A stretch of DNA of 43,752 nt, taken from ARK-14 sp002899805. Lineage in GTDB: Archaea; Thermoproteota; Thermoprotei_A; Sulfolobales; Fervidicoccaceae. Where the stretch lies: assembly GCA_039793985.1 (NCBI GenBank), contig JBAMMC010000021.1, positions 1 through 43,752 of the forward strand. The letters are read 5' to 3'. Below are positions 31,801 through 39,772 of the stretch, piece after piece (the first letter of the stretch is position 1; each line of letters starts with the position of its first letter). A model generated the notes under the pieces. That model did not search any database and had not been told where the DNA came from. It saw only the letters and a list, made by a program, of their open reading frames with translations. Position numbers and translations under genes: made by a program.

Positions 31801-32373
31801 ATGGATAAGATTTGGAAGAGTGGTGAGGCGATCGCCGTACTGTTATTACTGCTTAGCATAGCTTCTCTCCTTCTTGCTCTTGAATTCAACATCACTGCGG
31901 AAATAGCCAGTGGCTTTCTGATTTCAGTCTTGATCGCTCTAGCTACTTTTAACTGGATAAAATCGAGCTCCTCCAATGAAGAAGATGAATCTGCTTCTCA
32001 GGAAATACCTATTTATACGGAAAAACCTGCAGAAGAATCCAATCCTCTGAGCACTGGACAAGTTGTCGAAAGCGAGGAGGACCAACATCTTTCAATAACA
32101 AATGATATCAATGCGGTGTCGCCTGAGATCAGCGTTCCTGTAAATGGCGAAGAAAGAGCTCTAAATTCTGAGTCAGAGGGAAACATTAGCTCAAATGTCT
32201 CGCAATCTCAAACTGTGTTGGAAAAGCCGAGCACAACTATAAACGAAGATTCGGAAAAATCCAAGCACCCACACGAAAAGAAGAAAGGAGCAAAGGGCAG
32301 ACTCAAAAAGGTGGTGAAAAAGAAACGAAACGTGGGAAAGGTAGTCAAAAAAATCACATCTACATCCATTTAA
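31801..32373 (+). CDS. Hypothetical two-TM protein with acidic linker and basic C-terminus
   Basis: 190 aa, unrecognised. Two hydrophobic helices near the N-terminus (about 11-27 and 33-51) form a hairpin. They are followed by ~85 residues rich in Ser, Glu, Asn (low complexity) and a strongly basic tail (KKKGAKGRLKKVVKKKR...). Such a layout suits a membrane anchor with a flexible tether and a nucleic-acid or acidic-protein binding tail. GGAAGAG precedes the ATG, and ATTAAAATATAT near 31760 is a plausible promoter. No operon partner. Confidence 0.7.
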   Translation: MDKIWKSGEAIAVLLLLLSIASLLLALEFNITAEIASGFLISVLIALATFNWIKSSSSNEEDESASQEIPIYTEKPAEESNPLSTGQVVESEEDQHLSITNDINAVSPEISVPVNGEERALNSESEGNISSNVSQSQTVLEKPSTTINEDSEKSKHPHEKKKGAKGRLKKVVKKKRNVGKVVKKITSTSI

Positions 32374-32448
32374 TTTTTGGCATAGCTTCTTAAAATGGAA
32401 AAATTTCAAAGATATATCATAATGAGCGTTCTAAGCGGAATGTAAAAA

Positions 32449-32568
32449 TAGCCCTTCGATAATAGTTCTTGAGCTAGCTATTATGTATAGTCTTCTCATC
32501 AATATTAACAGGATTGAATTTCTCTAACCATATTGATATGTTAGAAAAATATTGCCAATGAAGGGCTA
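32449..32568 (+). ncRNA. Candidate structured RNA with four-way-junction fold
   Basis: Gene-free interval between two converging genes. A 9-bp outer stem, TAGCCCTTC (32449-32457) with GAAGGGCTA (32560-32568), encloses three hairpins: ATAATAG/CTATTAT (32459-32465/32478-32484), TCAAT/ATTGA (32499-32503/32513-32517), and TCTAA-CATA with TATG-TTAGA (32523-32532/32537-32545, one bulged C). GATATATC at 32411-32418 could be its TATA box. It lacks tRNA signatures. Reading strand is uncertain because the helices exist on both. Confidence 0.4.
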
Positions 32569-32574
32569 AGCATT

Positions 32575-32862
32575 TTAGAGCACTACAATCTTTTTCAATA
32601 TACCCTCAGGATCTTTCAAAATATCCGTGAGGTCTTCGACTATCTCGAGCGTTCCAATGTACTCACCGTTTTTCCCCTTTATCCCCGCCACCAATACCCT
32701 GATGATTCTATCTCCAGACCTTGTCCAAAACTCTCTGAAATCCGCTTTCCCCTCTTTCAGTAAATTCACATTCAATCTTACGTAATTCTCACATATTTGA
32801 AGGGACTCTCGATCAATGTAGTCCTCAATACACACCGAGAAAATCAGAGATAGAATTAACAT
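32575..32862 (-). CDS. Small PAS-like domain protein (95 aa)
   Basis: The core REFWTRSGDRIIRVLVAGIKGKNGEYIGTLEIVEDLTDI (about 43-81) resembles the C-terminal half of PAS domains, particularly those attached to DUF438 proteins. The N-terminal half of the fold seems shortened, so it could be a remnant of a larger sensor. Its ATG lies 3 bases after the stop of the aminotransferase-like gene, so the two are probably co-transcribed and coupled. No strong ribosome binding site. Ligand unknown. Confidence 0.6.
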   Translation of the reverse strand: MLILSLIFSVCIEDYIDRESLQICENYVRLNVNLLKEGKADFREFWTRSGDRIIRVLVAGIKGKNGEYIGTLEIVEDLTDILKDPEGILKKIVVL

Positions 32863-32865
32863 ATT

Positions 32866-33783
32866 TCAAAGCACGGGATCGTCTGAAGGGAAAAACAGCT
32901 TAACATCCCGTGGAAAACCCAGAAAAGTCTTCACCTCAAAAATCTCGGCATTTGGAGGTATATCTTTTCCCCCTCTGGCGAGAAAATAAGGTACGTCTGA
33001 ATCGAAAACCTCCCACCCATTCTTTGCCAATAATGATCTCACTTTTTGACTTTCATTCATGAGCTTTTCAGCATGTGTCTTCAACTTTCCCTCTCGATAT
33101 ATAGCTTCAAGGACTTTTCTATAACCACAGCTTATTCCATTCCTCTTCCAACCGGCCAATGTGAGAAAAGTTTCCAAGAATCTGGAAGAGCCAGAGAGGA
33201 TCATATATGCCGGATACCTTCCTGTTTTGAACATATCGTGAAGTCTGAGAATCAGTGCTGTTCTCTCTCCGTAATCTTTGAGTAAAATCTCTGCATGCTC
33301 TCTACTAACTGGGCTTCCAATAGCATCCTTGCTCATAAAAGAAGAGGTAGCATCTATAATTAGAAAATTGAAAATATCTATGAGAGATTTGAGGTTATTT
33401 TCGCCAAGTGCCTTCCCTGTTGGGAAATTCGGATCACTCAAAAAAGCACTACAGTCTCCCATTTTACTTTCAGGCAGTTTGAAGACTATTCTTTTTCCCT
33501 CGAATGAATATGCTCTGAAAAAGGCAAATCGTTTTTCTAAGAAAACTGAAATCGAAGCTAACTCAGAATCAAATATTGTTGGGGAGAGAGTCACTATACA
33601 TTTAGCACCTGTCGAAACAATAGCATGAGCCAAGGGACTCTCGGTGACTACAGTCCCCACAGTCCCCATTGGAAGCTCTCTAATCTGCGGGCTAAATACT
33701 GACTCTATACATTCTTCTTTCGGATCCTCATCTTTTAAGACTTCTATTAATTGTCTCGAAGCATCAAGTCCCAATGTGAACAT
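32866..33783 (-). CDS. Aminotransferase class I/II-like protein, probably missing the PLP lysine
   Basis: 305 aa, resembling a shortened HisC/CobD-type fold-type I PLP protein. SDPNFPTGKAL (116-126) matches the NPNNPTG segment. FLIIDATSSF (140-149) matches the Asp that contacts the PLP nitrogen. LRLHDMFKTGRYPAYMI (179-195) aligns with the usual LRTLSKAFGLAGLRIGY. In that alignment the Schiff-base Lys is replaced (Asp/Met), the nearest Lys being several residues away. It may be non-enzymatic or use another chemistry. Coupled to the PAS-like ORF downstream. Family assignment is moderate. Confidence 0.55.
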   Translation of the reverse strand: MFTLGLDASRQLIEVLKDEDPKEECIESVFSPQIRELPMGTVGTVVTESPLAHAIVSTGAKCIVTLSPTIFDSELASISVFLEKRFAFFRAYSFEGKRIVFKLPESKMGDCSAFLSDPNFPTGKALGENNLKSLIDIFNFLIIDATSSFMSKDAIGSPVSREHAEILLKDYGERTALILRLHDMFKTGRYPAYMILSGSSRFLETFLTLAGWKRNGISCGYRKVLEAIYREGKLKTHAEKLMNESQKVRSLLAKNGWEVFDSDVPYFLARGGKDIPPNAEIFEVKTFLGFPRDVKLFFPSDDPVL

Positions 33784-33848
33784 TTTAGCTCAACTATTAA
33801 TAGGGTCTCCGGGATTTTAAATAAAAAGGAATAGAGGTGAAATAAAAG

Positions 33849-34499
33849 TTGGCAATCTCCAGAACAGTGAGGTTTTCAGTAGCATTTACAATTACGATTG
33901 TGTTGATAGCTGCTCGTATGCTGGGATTATTTCAATCGATCGATAGTAGCATTTACTCACATTTCCCCGGTTCGAACAATTTTTTCATCCGAGCTTTCAC
34001 TGAAACTGCCAGCATATATGTTTTTTCAGCTGTTACTGCCGCTATTGCCATTTACCAATTTCTCAAATTCAGAGGATTCACCCTTGGCTTCCTCAACTTC
34101 GTTTCAGCTTTTGTTGTCGTTTCCTTACTGACTCTATTGGTAAAGTTTGCAACAGCAGTTCCAAGACCTGGAGCATCATCACAGCTTCAAGAGGCATCCC
34201 TTTTCGCTCTATTCTCAGATATATATTCATTCCCTTCTGGGCACACTTCTAGAGCTTCAACGGCTGCCTATTATCTTTCCAAGAAAAGCAACTTTTTAGC
34301 TGTACTATCTTGGCTCTATGTGTTCCTAATCGCTCTTTCACGGATAGTTCTCGCGGTTCATTGGTTCAGCGACGTTCTTGTCGGAACAGCTATAGGTTTT
34401 CTCACCGCTGAACTCATTGAACTTCTTACTCCATATCTTCTTAAGCTGTATAAAGCGATTTTAATGGGCGATAGAAGGATAATAATGATGAATGACTGA
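33849..34499 (+). CDS. PAP2-family membrane phosphatase
   Basis: 216 aa with about six membrane segments. All three PAP2 motifs are present: KFATAVPRP, SFPSGHTSRAS and SRIVLAVHWFSD (the catalytic His/Asp pair). Such enzymes dephosphorylate lipid phosphates; beside a flippase and a dolichol kinase-like gene a dolichyl-pyrophosphate phosphatase role is likely. TTG 33849 is preceded by GAGGTGAA at 7 bases. ATTTTAAATAAAAAG (33813-33827) is a possible promoter. The flippase follows after ~11 bases, so one operon. Confidence 0.87.
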   Translation: MAISRTVRFSVAFTITIVLIAARMLGLFQSIDSSIYSHFPGSNNFFIRAFTETASIYVFSAVTAAIAIYQFLKFRGFTLGFLNFVSAFVVVSLLTLLVKFATAVPRPGASSQLQEASLFALFSDIYSFPSGHTSRASTAAYYLSKKSNFLAVLSWLYVFLIALSRIVLAVHWFSDVLVGTAIGFLTAELIELLTPYLLKLYKAILMGDRRIIMMND

Positions 34500-34510
34500 C
34501 AGAGGCAGTG

Positions 34511-36004
34511 ATGTTTTTGAAGGAGCAGGGTCAAGTGGGGAGGGTTGTTTCTGGAGCTTTTTGGCTATACTTTTCCTCCATATTGAGCAATCTCCAGGGA
34601 TTCTTCTTCTGGATGATAATTTCTAGGCTGGGAGGAGGAGAAGTAGTAGGGATTCTCTCCGTAATTGTGGGGCTCTCTTCGCTCGTGGGTGGAATAATAA
34701 ACCTGGGAGTGAATACAGGGCTCAGCAAGTTTACAGGTTTCTGCCTTGGTCGAGAAGAAGATCCAAAGAAGTGTGCATCAGAGTACCTATGGACTGCTTC
34801 TATTTTCTCCCTCTTCGTCAATGGGATAGGTAGCATGTTCATCTTGGCGGTAGGCTACTTTTTCCCTGGATCGTTTGGTTACTCGAAAAGCATGTTGTTA
34901 TTTTCGGCTATATTCAATCTGATTGGTTTTTTAGGAAGCTTCAGCTCTTTTCTTCAAAGCGCTCTCCAAACAAAGAGATTCTTCGTCTCAGTAATCACTT
35001 CAGTTATCGTGAAATTTATCGTTGGGATCGCACTATTCGAACTGGGCTTTGGATGGAAAGGCGTTGCTGTGGGATACATGATGAACTCCCTTCTCCAGGG
35101 TTCAATGAATATGTTCCAGTCAGTGAGGATAATTGGTTTCAAGCCCAGTTTCAATTCAGAGAAGTTGAAGGAACTATTGAGAGCTGGAATCCCCAGCTGG
35201 GCTCCCGGCCTCATATCCACAATCGGTCAATGGTTAGGCGTTCTCATATTGTATGGTTCCATTGGTAGTTTGGAAACCGGAGCCTACTACATTGCATCGC
35301 AACTCGCCAATGTGGTTCTCATGATATCGAACACAATGAACGGACTCCTGCTTCCGGTTCTGAGCGGTCTCAGCGATGGAAGGAAGAGGGTGGGAGCAAA
35401 AGTCTTCCGTCTCAGCCTCGCTTTGATGATGCCAATAAGCGTCTACGTTATGTTTTATCCTAAGCTCTTTCTCGACCTTTTCGGTGAAAATCTCTCTTCA
35501 GGATGGATGCCTCTTATGATCCTCCTACTATCTTCTCCACTTGTAGCTTACTCGAGTTTCACTACAAGCCTTTTCTATGCTTATGGTAATTATGGGATAA
35601 TCTTCTGGGGAGGGCTGTTCACAAATGTTCCAAGGGTGGTTCTTTACTTCATGCTAACTCCCCTATATGGGGGAACGGGGGTAGCTCTTTCCACAGTTGC
35701 TGGAACCGCCATTGGGACAGCTTATTACTATTTCGAAGCGAGGAAACAGGGAGTATTCGTAGAAAGGAAAACATTGATTCTAACGTTGGCTTTCCCCTAT
35801 CTCATTGGGCTCTTCTCATACTTTATTCACTTACATTGGGTAGCAGCGATGTTGCTACTTGGAGGCTCTTACTTGATATACATTAAAACGAAGATCATAA
35901 CAACGGATGACCTGAGGGAGATAGCGAGAGCTCTGCTTGGGAAGGAAAGAGCCTCACTCATCTACCAAAGATTGAAGCCTGTTCTCGAGCCACTTCTCGA
36001 ATAG
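34511..36004 (+). CDS. Lipid-linked oligosaccharide flippase-like membrane protein (MOP/Wzx-type)
   Basis: 497 aa with 12-14 hydrophobic segments throughout, of the polysaccharide biosynthesis/flippase superfamily (MOP exporters). The N-terminal SGAFWLYFSSILSNLQGFFFWMIISR is typical. It probably moves dolichol-linked glycans across the membrane for S-layer or protein N-glycosylation. ATG 34511 follows GAGG at 5 bases; GTG 34508 is the adjacent alternative. Transcribed with the PAP2 gene and convergent with the dolichol kinase-like gene. Confidence 0.83.
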   Translation: MFLKEQGQVGRVVSGAFWLYFSSILSNLQGFFFWMIISRLGGGEVVGILSVIVGLSSLVGGIINLGVNTGLSKFTGFCLGREEDPKKCASEYLWTASIFSLFVNGIGSMFILAVGYFFPGSFGYSKSMLLFSAIFNLIGFLGSFSSFLQSALQTKRFFVSVITSVIVKFIVGIALFELGFGWKGVAVGYMMNSLLQGSMNMFQSVRIIGFKPSFNSEKLKELLRAGIPSWAPGLISTIGQWLGVLILYGSIGSLETGAYYIASQLANVVLMISNTMNGLLLPVLSGLSDGRKRVGAKVFRLSLALMMPISVYVMFYPKLFLDLFGENLSSGWMPLMILLLSSPLVAYSSFTTSLFYAYGNYGIIFWGGLFTNVPRVVLYFMLTPLYGGTGVALSTVAGTAIGTAYYYFEARKQGVFVERKTLILTLAFPYLIGLFSYFIHLHWVAAMLLLGGSYLIYIKTKIITTDDLREIARALLGKERASLIYQRLKPVLEPLLE

Positions 36005-36021
36005 CTATTATCAATTATCCT

Positions 36022-36690
36022 TCATAGAACTTTCGCAGCTATGATGAAGAGACCTGAAGAAAGAACAATCAAGATATTGTCATCGATAATTCCGAATTCA
36101 TATCTTTCTACAAAAGACGCGATGAGTGAAGCAGTTGCTCCGACCAACCCACCATAAATATAACCTATGGGGACCATCAACATCGCCATAGCGATGTTCC
36201 CTATCCAATGTTTCGCTCTCTTCCTTATAATGAGGTTCCTGACTATTCCAGTTATTCCGTCGCCAAAGCTGACTAGCATTGGAGGGATCATTGCCATGAA
36301 GGGATCTCCTAGTGCTTCCCATAAGATCAGAACGGCAGCCCCCCATGCGAAAGCGAAGTTAACTTCGTAAGCGTTCTCTCTCACCTGAAACCAATACATG
36401 AGAGATCCTTTGGTTCTCCTGAATAGAAGATAGAATCCCAAGACCCAGGCTGAGATCGCAGGGAGTATGGGATAATTGAATGCAAATGGAATAATTGCGG
36501 ATACTACACCTCCGATCATTATATGAACAACCTTCCTGTTGAAATATGCTGCCCTCTTTTCCTCCAAACCTTTACTAAGAAACCACGAATAAAGTTTTTT
36601 TGTCAATATGAATATTATGAAAGCGCTGTAGACCAAAAGTATGGAGGCGACAACCACATCTCTCAGCAGAAGCTCTGTTGCAATTCCCAT
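36022..36690 (-). CDS. CTP-dependent dolichol kinase-like membrane protein
   Basis: About 222 aa, with around seven membrane segments. RKVVHIMIGG and SFGDGITGIVRN...KHWIGN correspond to the conserved motifs of the dolichol kinase/CTP-transferase-like family (Sec59-like), which phosphorylates dolichol or related isoprenoid alcohols with CTP. The frame opens at GTG 36717, but a TATA element at 36726-36739 puts transcription start near 36706, and GAGGTGG spaces best with the ATG at 36690, so I use that start. Complements the PAP2 and flippase genes next door. Confidence 0.82.
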   Translation of the reverse strand: MGIATELLLRDVVVASILLVYSAFIIFILTKKLYSWFLSKGLEEKRAAYFNRKVVHIMIGGVVSAIIPFAFNYPILPAISAWVLGFYLLFRRTKGSLMYWFQVRENAYEVNFAFAWGAAVLILWEALGDPFMAMIPPMLVSFGDGITGIVRNLIIRKRAKHWIGNIAMAMLMVPIGYIYGGLVGATASLIASFVERYEFGIIDDNILIVLSSGLFIIAAKVL

Positions 36691-36725
36691 GAGCATAATC
36701 CACCTCGATTCATTCACCTAATCCT

Positions 36726-36739
36726 AAGTATAAATACTT
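36726..36739. promoter_or_regulatory. Palindromic TATA region of the dolichol kinase-like gene
   Basis: AAGTATAAATACTT is a perfect 14-bp palindrome and contains the TATA element for the leftward gene. A bound dimeric regulator would block TBP. The rightward neighbour has its own TATA-like sequences (TTTTTAATATAA near 36790, TTTTAAATATTA near 36802). Confidence 0.4.
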
Positions 36740-36849
36740 TTAGCAAAATTTTGGTACTGTTAGAATTATTGCAAGTGTTTCTAATAACTTTTTAATATAA
36801 GTTTTAAATATTATCTAATCGAATAACAAAATGGAAGGTGATGGGAGAT

Positions 36850-37434
36850 TTGCCATTCACGAGAAAAATAATAGCAGCAGACCAAGAACTGGCAGAGGAG
36901 TTGCTTGAGCTAGCAAAGAAGAAGAACATGAGCCTCTATAACCTCACAAATAAAGCCATCGAGAGCTATCTAATATTGCATCGCGCGAGAGTTAAGGAGC
37001 CCGATGAAATAGTTCTAGAGTTGATCATCTTTGACACGCTGAAATCAATGGGCTTTCATCTTTCACCTCCTAAAGTATCGCCAGAAGAAGCTGAGCAGAT
37101 TGGGAAGGTTCTGTGGGAACTAATTACTGCTAGGTCTAAGGTCAGTGAACCTGATAAGGTTCTGGAGAGGATAGCAACTCTGTTCGCAGGCGATACTAAT
37201 GTTTTCCCTGAATCTGGGAATGGAGAAGAGAAGAGGATCATTGTAAATCTCTCGCTTGTGAACAAAGAAGGTACTGAATTCCTCTACAGAATGTTCAGAG
37301 GGATTGCTATAGCTGCCTTCGGCGAAAACGATAGATGGAACATCGAGAGGCGTGATGGTATAATAGTCATCACTTACTCAAAGATGAGGACTGAAATGGA
37401 TGGAGAAAGTAGGCTCATTCAGCGTACCGGTTAA
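36850..37434 (+). CDS. Predicted ribbon-helix-helix regulator, paralogue A
   Basis: About 194 aa from TTG 36850, chosen because AAGGTGAT (36835-36842) is 7 bases upstream and overlaps the earlier GTG/ATG codons. Residues ~4-45 (TRKIIAADQELAEELLELAKKKNMSLYNLTNKAIESYL) have the strand-helix-helix pattern of RHH DNA-binding domains. The rest contains LKSMGFHL and ends IAIAAFGENDRWNIERRDGIIVITY. The same architecture recurs in the genes at 42165-42668 and 42661-43245. Function beyond predicted DNA binding is unknown. Its 3' end overlaps the convergent Nudix gene by 20 bases. Confidence 0.65.
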   Translation: MPFTRKIIAADQELAEELLELAKKKNMSLYNLTNKAIESYLILHRARVKEPDEIVLELIIFDTLKSMGFHLSPPKVSPEEAEQIGKVLWELITARSKVSEPDKVLERIATLFAGDTNVFPESGNGEEKRIIVNLSLVNKEGTEFLYRMFRGIAIAAFGENDRWNIERRDGIIVITYSKMRTEMDGESRLIQRTG

Positions 37435-37882
37435 CGTAAGTTTCTATACAATAGAGCTCATCGTTCAGTAGCTTCTTCAGGAAAGTCTTGGTAGAGAATG
37501 AGACATCATTTCTACTTTGAGCTTCCTCTGCTTCGAAGAATTTAGCTTCGAGGGCATCGCTTGCTGCTCTGAGCTCTCCCCAAACTCTTTCGAAGAAAAC
37601 ATCGATCAAGATGTAGTGTCTCTTCACCGAGCCATCGACTCCATTCACTATGAGCTCATCAACATTCACAATGCATTTTGGCTCCCCCTCGAGCCCGGTC
37701 TCCTCGTACAGCTCCCTCTTAACCCCTTCAAATATAGTTTCTCCCAGCTCCAGGTGACCTCCAGGAATGGCCCACTTTCCCATCTGCGGAGGAGCCCCTC
37801 TCTTGACGAGGAGGATCCTTCCATGTGAATCGAATACTATGGCGCCGACTCCTATCAGGGGTCTCCTTTTATTTTCCTCCAT
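37415..37882 (-). CDS. Nudix hydrolase (ADP-ribose pyrophosphatase-like)
   Basis: 155 aa. A complete Nudix box is present: G42-x5-E48-x7-R56-E57-L-x-E60-E61-x-G63-L (GHLELGE...RELYEETGL). The N-terminal LIGVGAIVFDSHGRILLVKRG and GKWAIPGG are typical of ADP-ribose or nucleotide-sugar hydrolases. It overlaps the iron-sulfur flavoprotein gene by 14 bases and is the last gene of that leftward operon. Exact substrate not determined. Confidence 0.92.
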   Translation of the reverse strand: MEENKRRPLIGVGAIVFDSHGRILLVKRGAPPQMGKWAIPGGHLELGETIFEGVKRELYEETGLEGEPKCIVNVDELIVNGVDGSVKRHYILIDVFFERVWGELRAASDALEAKFFEAEEAQSRNDVSFSTKTFLKKLLNDELYCIETYVNRYAE

Positions 37883-38582
37883 TTGCTCTCGCCACTCTCT
37901 CCTCTAGAGGTGACATTTTCAATTTTGATATTTCGCTTTCTGTGTATTTTCTCAGCTCATCAAAATCGACGTTGAATGTATACCAAGGATCTCTCTCTTC
38001 TTTCAGAACTTTAGAAAGCCTGCAGACATTGATCCCTATATTATAAGAATCAATCACAGCTGGTCCATTGTTCAGTACATCTTCATAAGAATGGTGATAA
38101 GCCAAGGCCCATGCTGGTATATGGCATCCATAGCTATTGAAAACGTCCATGAGGTAAGATATCGCTGTCGAGGTACCAGCATCGTTTCCAGTAGCTATGA
38201 AGGCAGCGACTTTGCCATCGAGGAGGCTCTTTCCATTGTGGAGAAGCATGTTTTCAAGGCTTGTCAGCCTGTCTAAGAGAACCTTCACATGTCCTGGAAC
38301 CATATACCAATATATTGGGGTAGAGAGGATTATCCCATCCGAAGAGATGAGCTTTTCGGCGATTTTATTGAAATCATCTCTTATGACGCATGGATACTTG
38401 CATGCCATGATATCATCTGAGACGCATCCGATGCAGGGCTTAATTTCGTAATCAGATATCCATATGATTTCGGTCAAGCATCCCATATCCTTTGCTCCTT
38501 TTTCGGCGATGAAAGCTAGCTTTGTTGAATTTCCATTCCTTCGGGGGGATCCTTCAATGATGACAACTTTTGGGGTATTCAA
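37869..38582 (-). CDS. Iron-sulfur flavoprotein (NADPH-dependent FMN reductase family)
   Basis: About 237 aa from TTG 38582; GAGGTGGTGG lies just upstream, whereas the earlier start inside the MBL gene has no support. Flavodoxin-like FMN-binding motif GSPRRNGNSTK, a cysteine cluster CIGCVSDDIMACKYPC matching the compact 4Fe-4S motif of archaeal ISF proteins, and STPIYWYMVPGHVKVLLDR. ISF proteins take electrons from ferredoxin and reduce O2 or H2O2 in anaerobes. Second of three leftward genes (MBL, ISF, Nudix). Confidence 0.88.
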   Translation of the reverse strand: MNTPKVVIIEGSPRRNGNSTKLAFIAEKGAKDMGCLTEIIWISDYEIKPCIGCVSDDIMACKYPCVIRDDFNKIAEKLISSDGIILSTPIYWYMVPGHVKVLLDRLTSLENMLLHNGKSLLDGKVAAFIATGNDAGTSTAISYLMDVFNSYGCHIPAWALAYHHSYEDVLNNGPAVIDSYNIGINVCRLSKVLKEERDPWYTFNVDFDELRKYTESEISKLKMSPLEERVARANGGK

Positions 38583-38593
38583 AAACCACCACC

Positions 38594-39280
38594 TCACTCT
38601 TCTAGCCATTCTTTCAGCCAGTTCATTTCATCTCTTAGCCTCGTCTCTGGACCATGACCTGGGTAAAGGATAGCATCTTCTACTATCCTATCTTTGATCA
38701 TTTTCAGGCTTTTTTTGAGCATCTCCTCATTCCCTCCCGGAAAGTCCGTCCTCCCAACGAATCCTCTGAATAGAGTATCACCCGTGAAAGCGATGGTTCC
38801 GCTTCTGTCAAGTAGTACAACGCTTCCAGGCGTGTGACCAGGGGTCCTGAGTACCTCGAGGCTCAATTCTCCGGAAATAGATAGATTGCCTTCTTTGGAT
38901 AGATCTATATCTGCCCAGAATTCGCACCCCTTCCAGGCAATTCCGAGCCTACTAATGGCTTCTCTTCCAAGATCGAGCAGGAAAAGGTCTTCCGAGCTCA
39001 TGGCTATGTTCACTCCGTACTTTCTAGAAAGCTGTCCGGATGAGCAGGCATGATCGAAGTGTCCATGGGTTAGGACAATTAAATTGAGCTCAATATTTTC
39101 TCTGTCCAATGTTTCGATTATCTCTCTCGGGTCTTCCCCAGGATCTATTACCACTGCTGTGCTCTCTTCCGCTGGCTTAACTATATAGCTGTTAGTCTTG
39201 AGCACGCCATGGGTCAACCTTATAATTTCGAGGTCTTCTATGAGGAACTTCTCTCTTTGAACGCTCAAAAATGACACCAT
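38594..39280 (-). CDS. Metallo-beta-lactamase fold hydrolase (glyoxalase II-like)
   Basis: 228 aa. Metal site THGHFDH at 71-77, then RTPGHTPGSVVLL, the Asp of AFTGDTLFRG, and LYPGHGPET with the last His. The set matches glyoxalase II-type thioesterases and persulfide dioxygenase relatives. GRTDFPGG is shared with both. First gene of the leftward operon. The start ATG 39280 has no good ribosome binding site; a leaderless or slightly later start is possible. Confidence 0.88.
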   Translation of the reverse strand: MVSFLSVQREKFLIEDLEIIRLTHGVLKTNSYIVKPAEESTAVVIDPGEDPREIIETLDRENIELNLIVLTHGHFDHACSSGQLSRKYGVNIAMSSEDLFLLDLGREAISRLGIAWKGCEFWADIDLSKEGNLSISGELSLEVLRTPGHTPGSVVLLDRSGTIAFTGDTLFRGFVGRTDFPGGNEEMLKKSLKMIKDRIVEDAILYPGHGPETRLRDEMNWLKEWLEE

Positions 39281-39331
39281 CGTTTATTTTTCCCCAAATT
39301 CAGTTAATAATCGTTGAAGGTGGAGAGGCAA

Positions 39332-39772
39332 ATGGGATTGATAGTAAAAAATCACATTCTCAGCCTCAGAACAGAGAAAGGGATTGAGCTCATAGACATA
39401 ACAGAGAAAGTTGAAGAGTTAGTCAAATCCTCGGGCGTGAAGGAGGGAATGTGTATCGTCAGTGCACCACATGCAACGGCTTCAATAGTCCTCAATGAAA
39501 ATGAGACGGGGTTGATAGAAGATTTGAAAGAACTGATAGAGGAACTCTTTCCCAGAAATGGCAAGTATAGACACAACCTCATAGACGACAACGCTTCAGC
39601 ACATTTGGCATCGTCTTTTCTTGGAAGTTCGAAGGTCATTCCTATCTCTGGAGGAAAGCTGCTGAGAGGAACTTGGCAGAACATTCTATTCCTTGAGCTC
39701 GATGGACCCAGATCCCGAAGAGAAGCTGTGATAACTATAATGGGTGTGAACGATGATAGAGAGAATGAGTGA
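39332..39772 (+). CDS. YjbQ/UPF0047 family protein
   Basis: 146 aa from ATG 39332, chosen because GGTGGAGAGG ends 6 bases before it; the frame opens at TTG 39314. Signatures: HATASIVLNENE, then YRHNLIDDNASAHLASSFLGSS and GTWQNILFLELDGPRSR, with the His/Asp residues that bind metal. Family members are reported to have weak thiamin-phosphate synthase activity, but the physiological role is unsettled. Overlaps the HD gene by 20 bases, so co-transcribed. Confidence 0.92.
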   Translation: MGLIVKNHILSLRTEKGIELIDITEKVEELVKSSGVKEGMCIVSAPHATASIVLNENETGLIEDLKELIEELFPRNGKYRHNLIDDNASAHLASSFLGSSKVIPISGGKLLRGTWQNILFLELDGPRSRREAVITIMGVNDDRENE

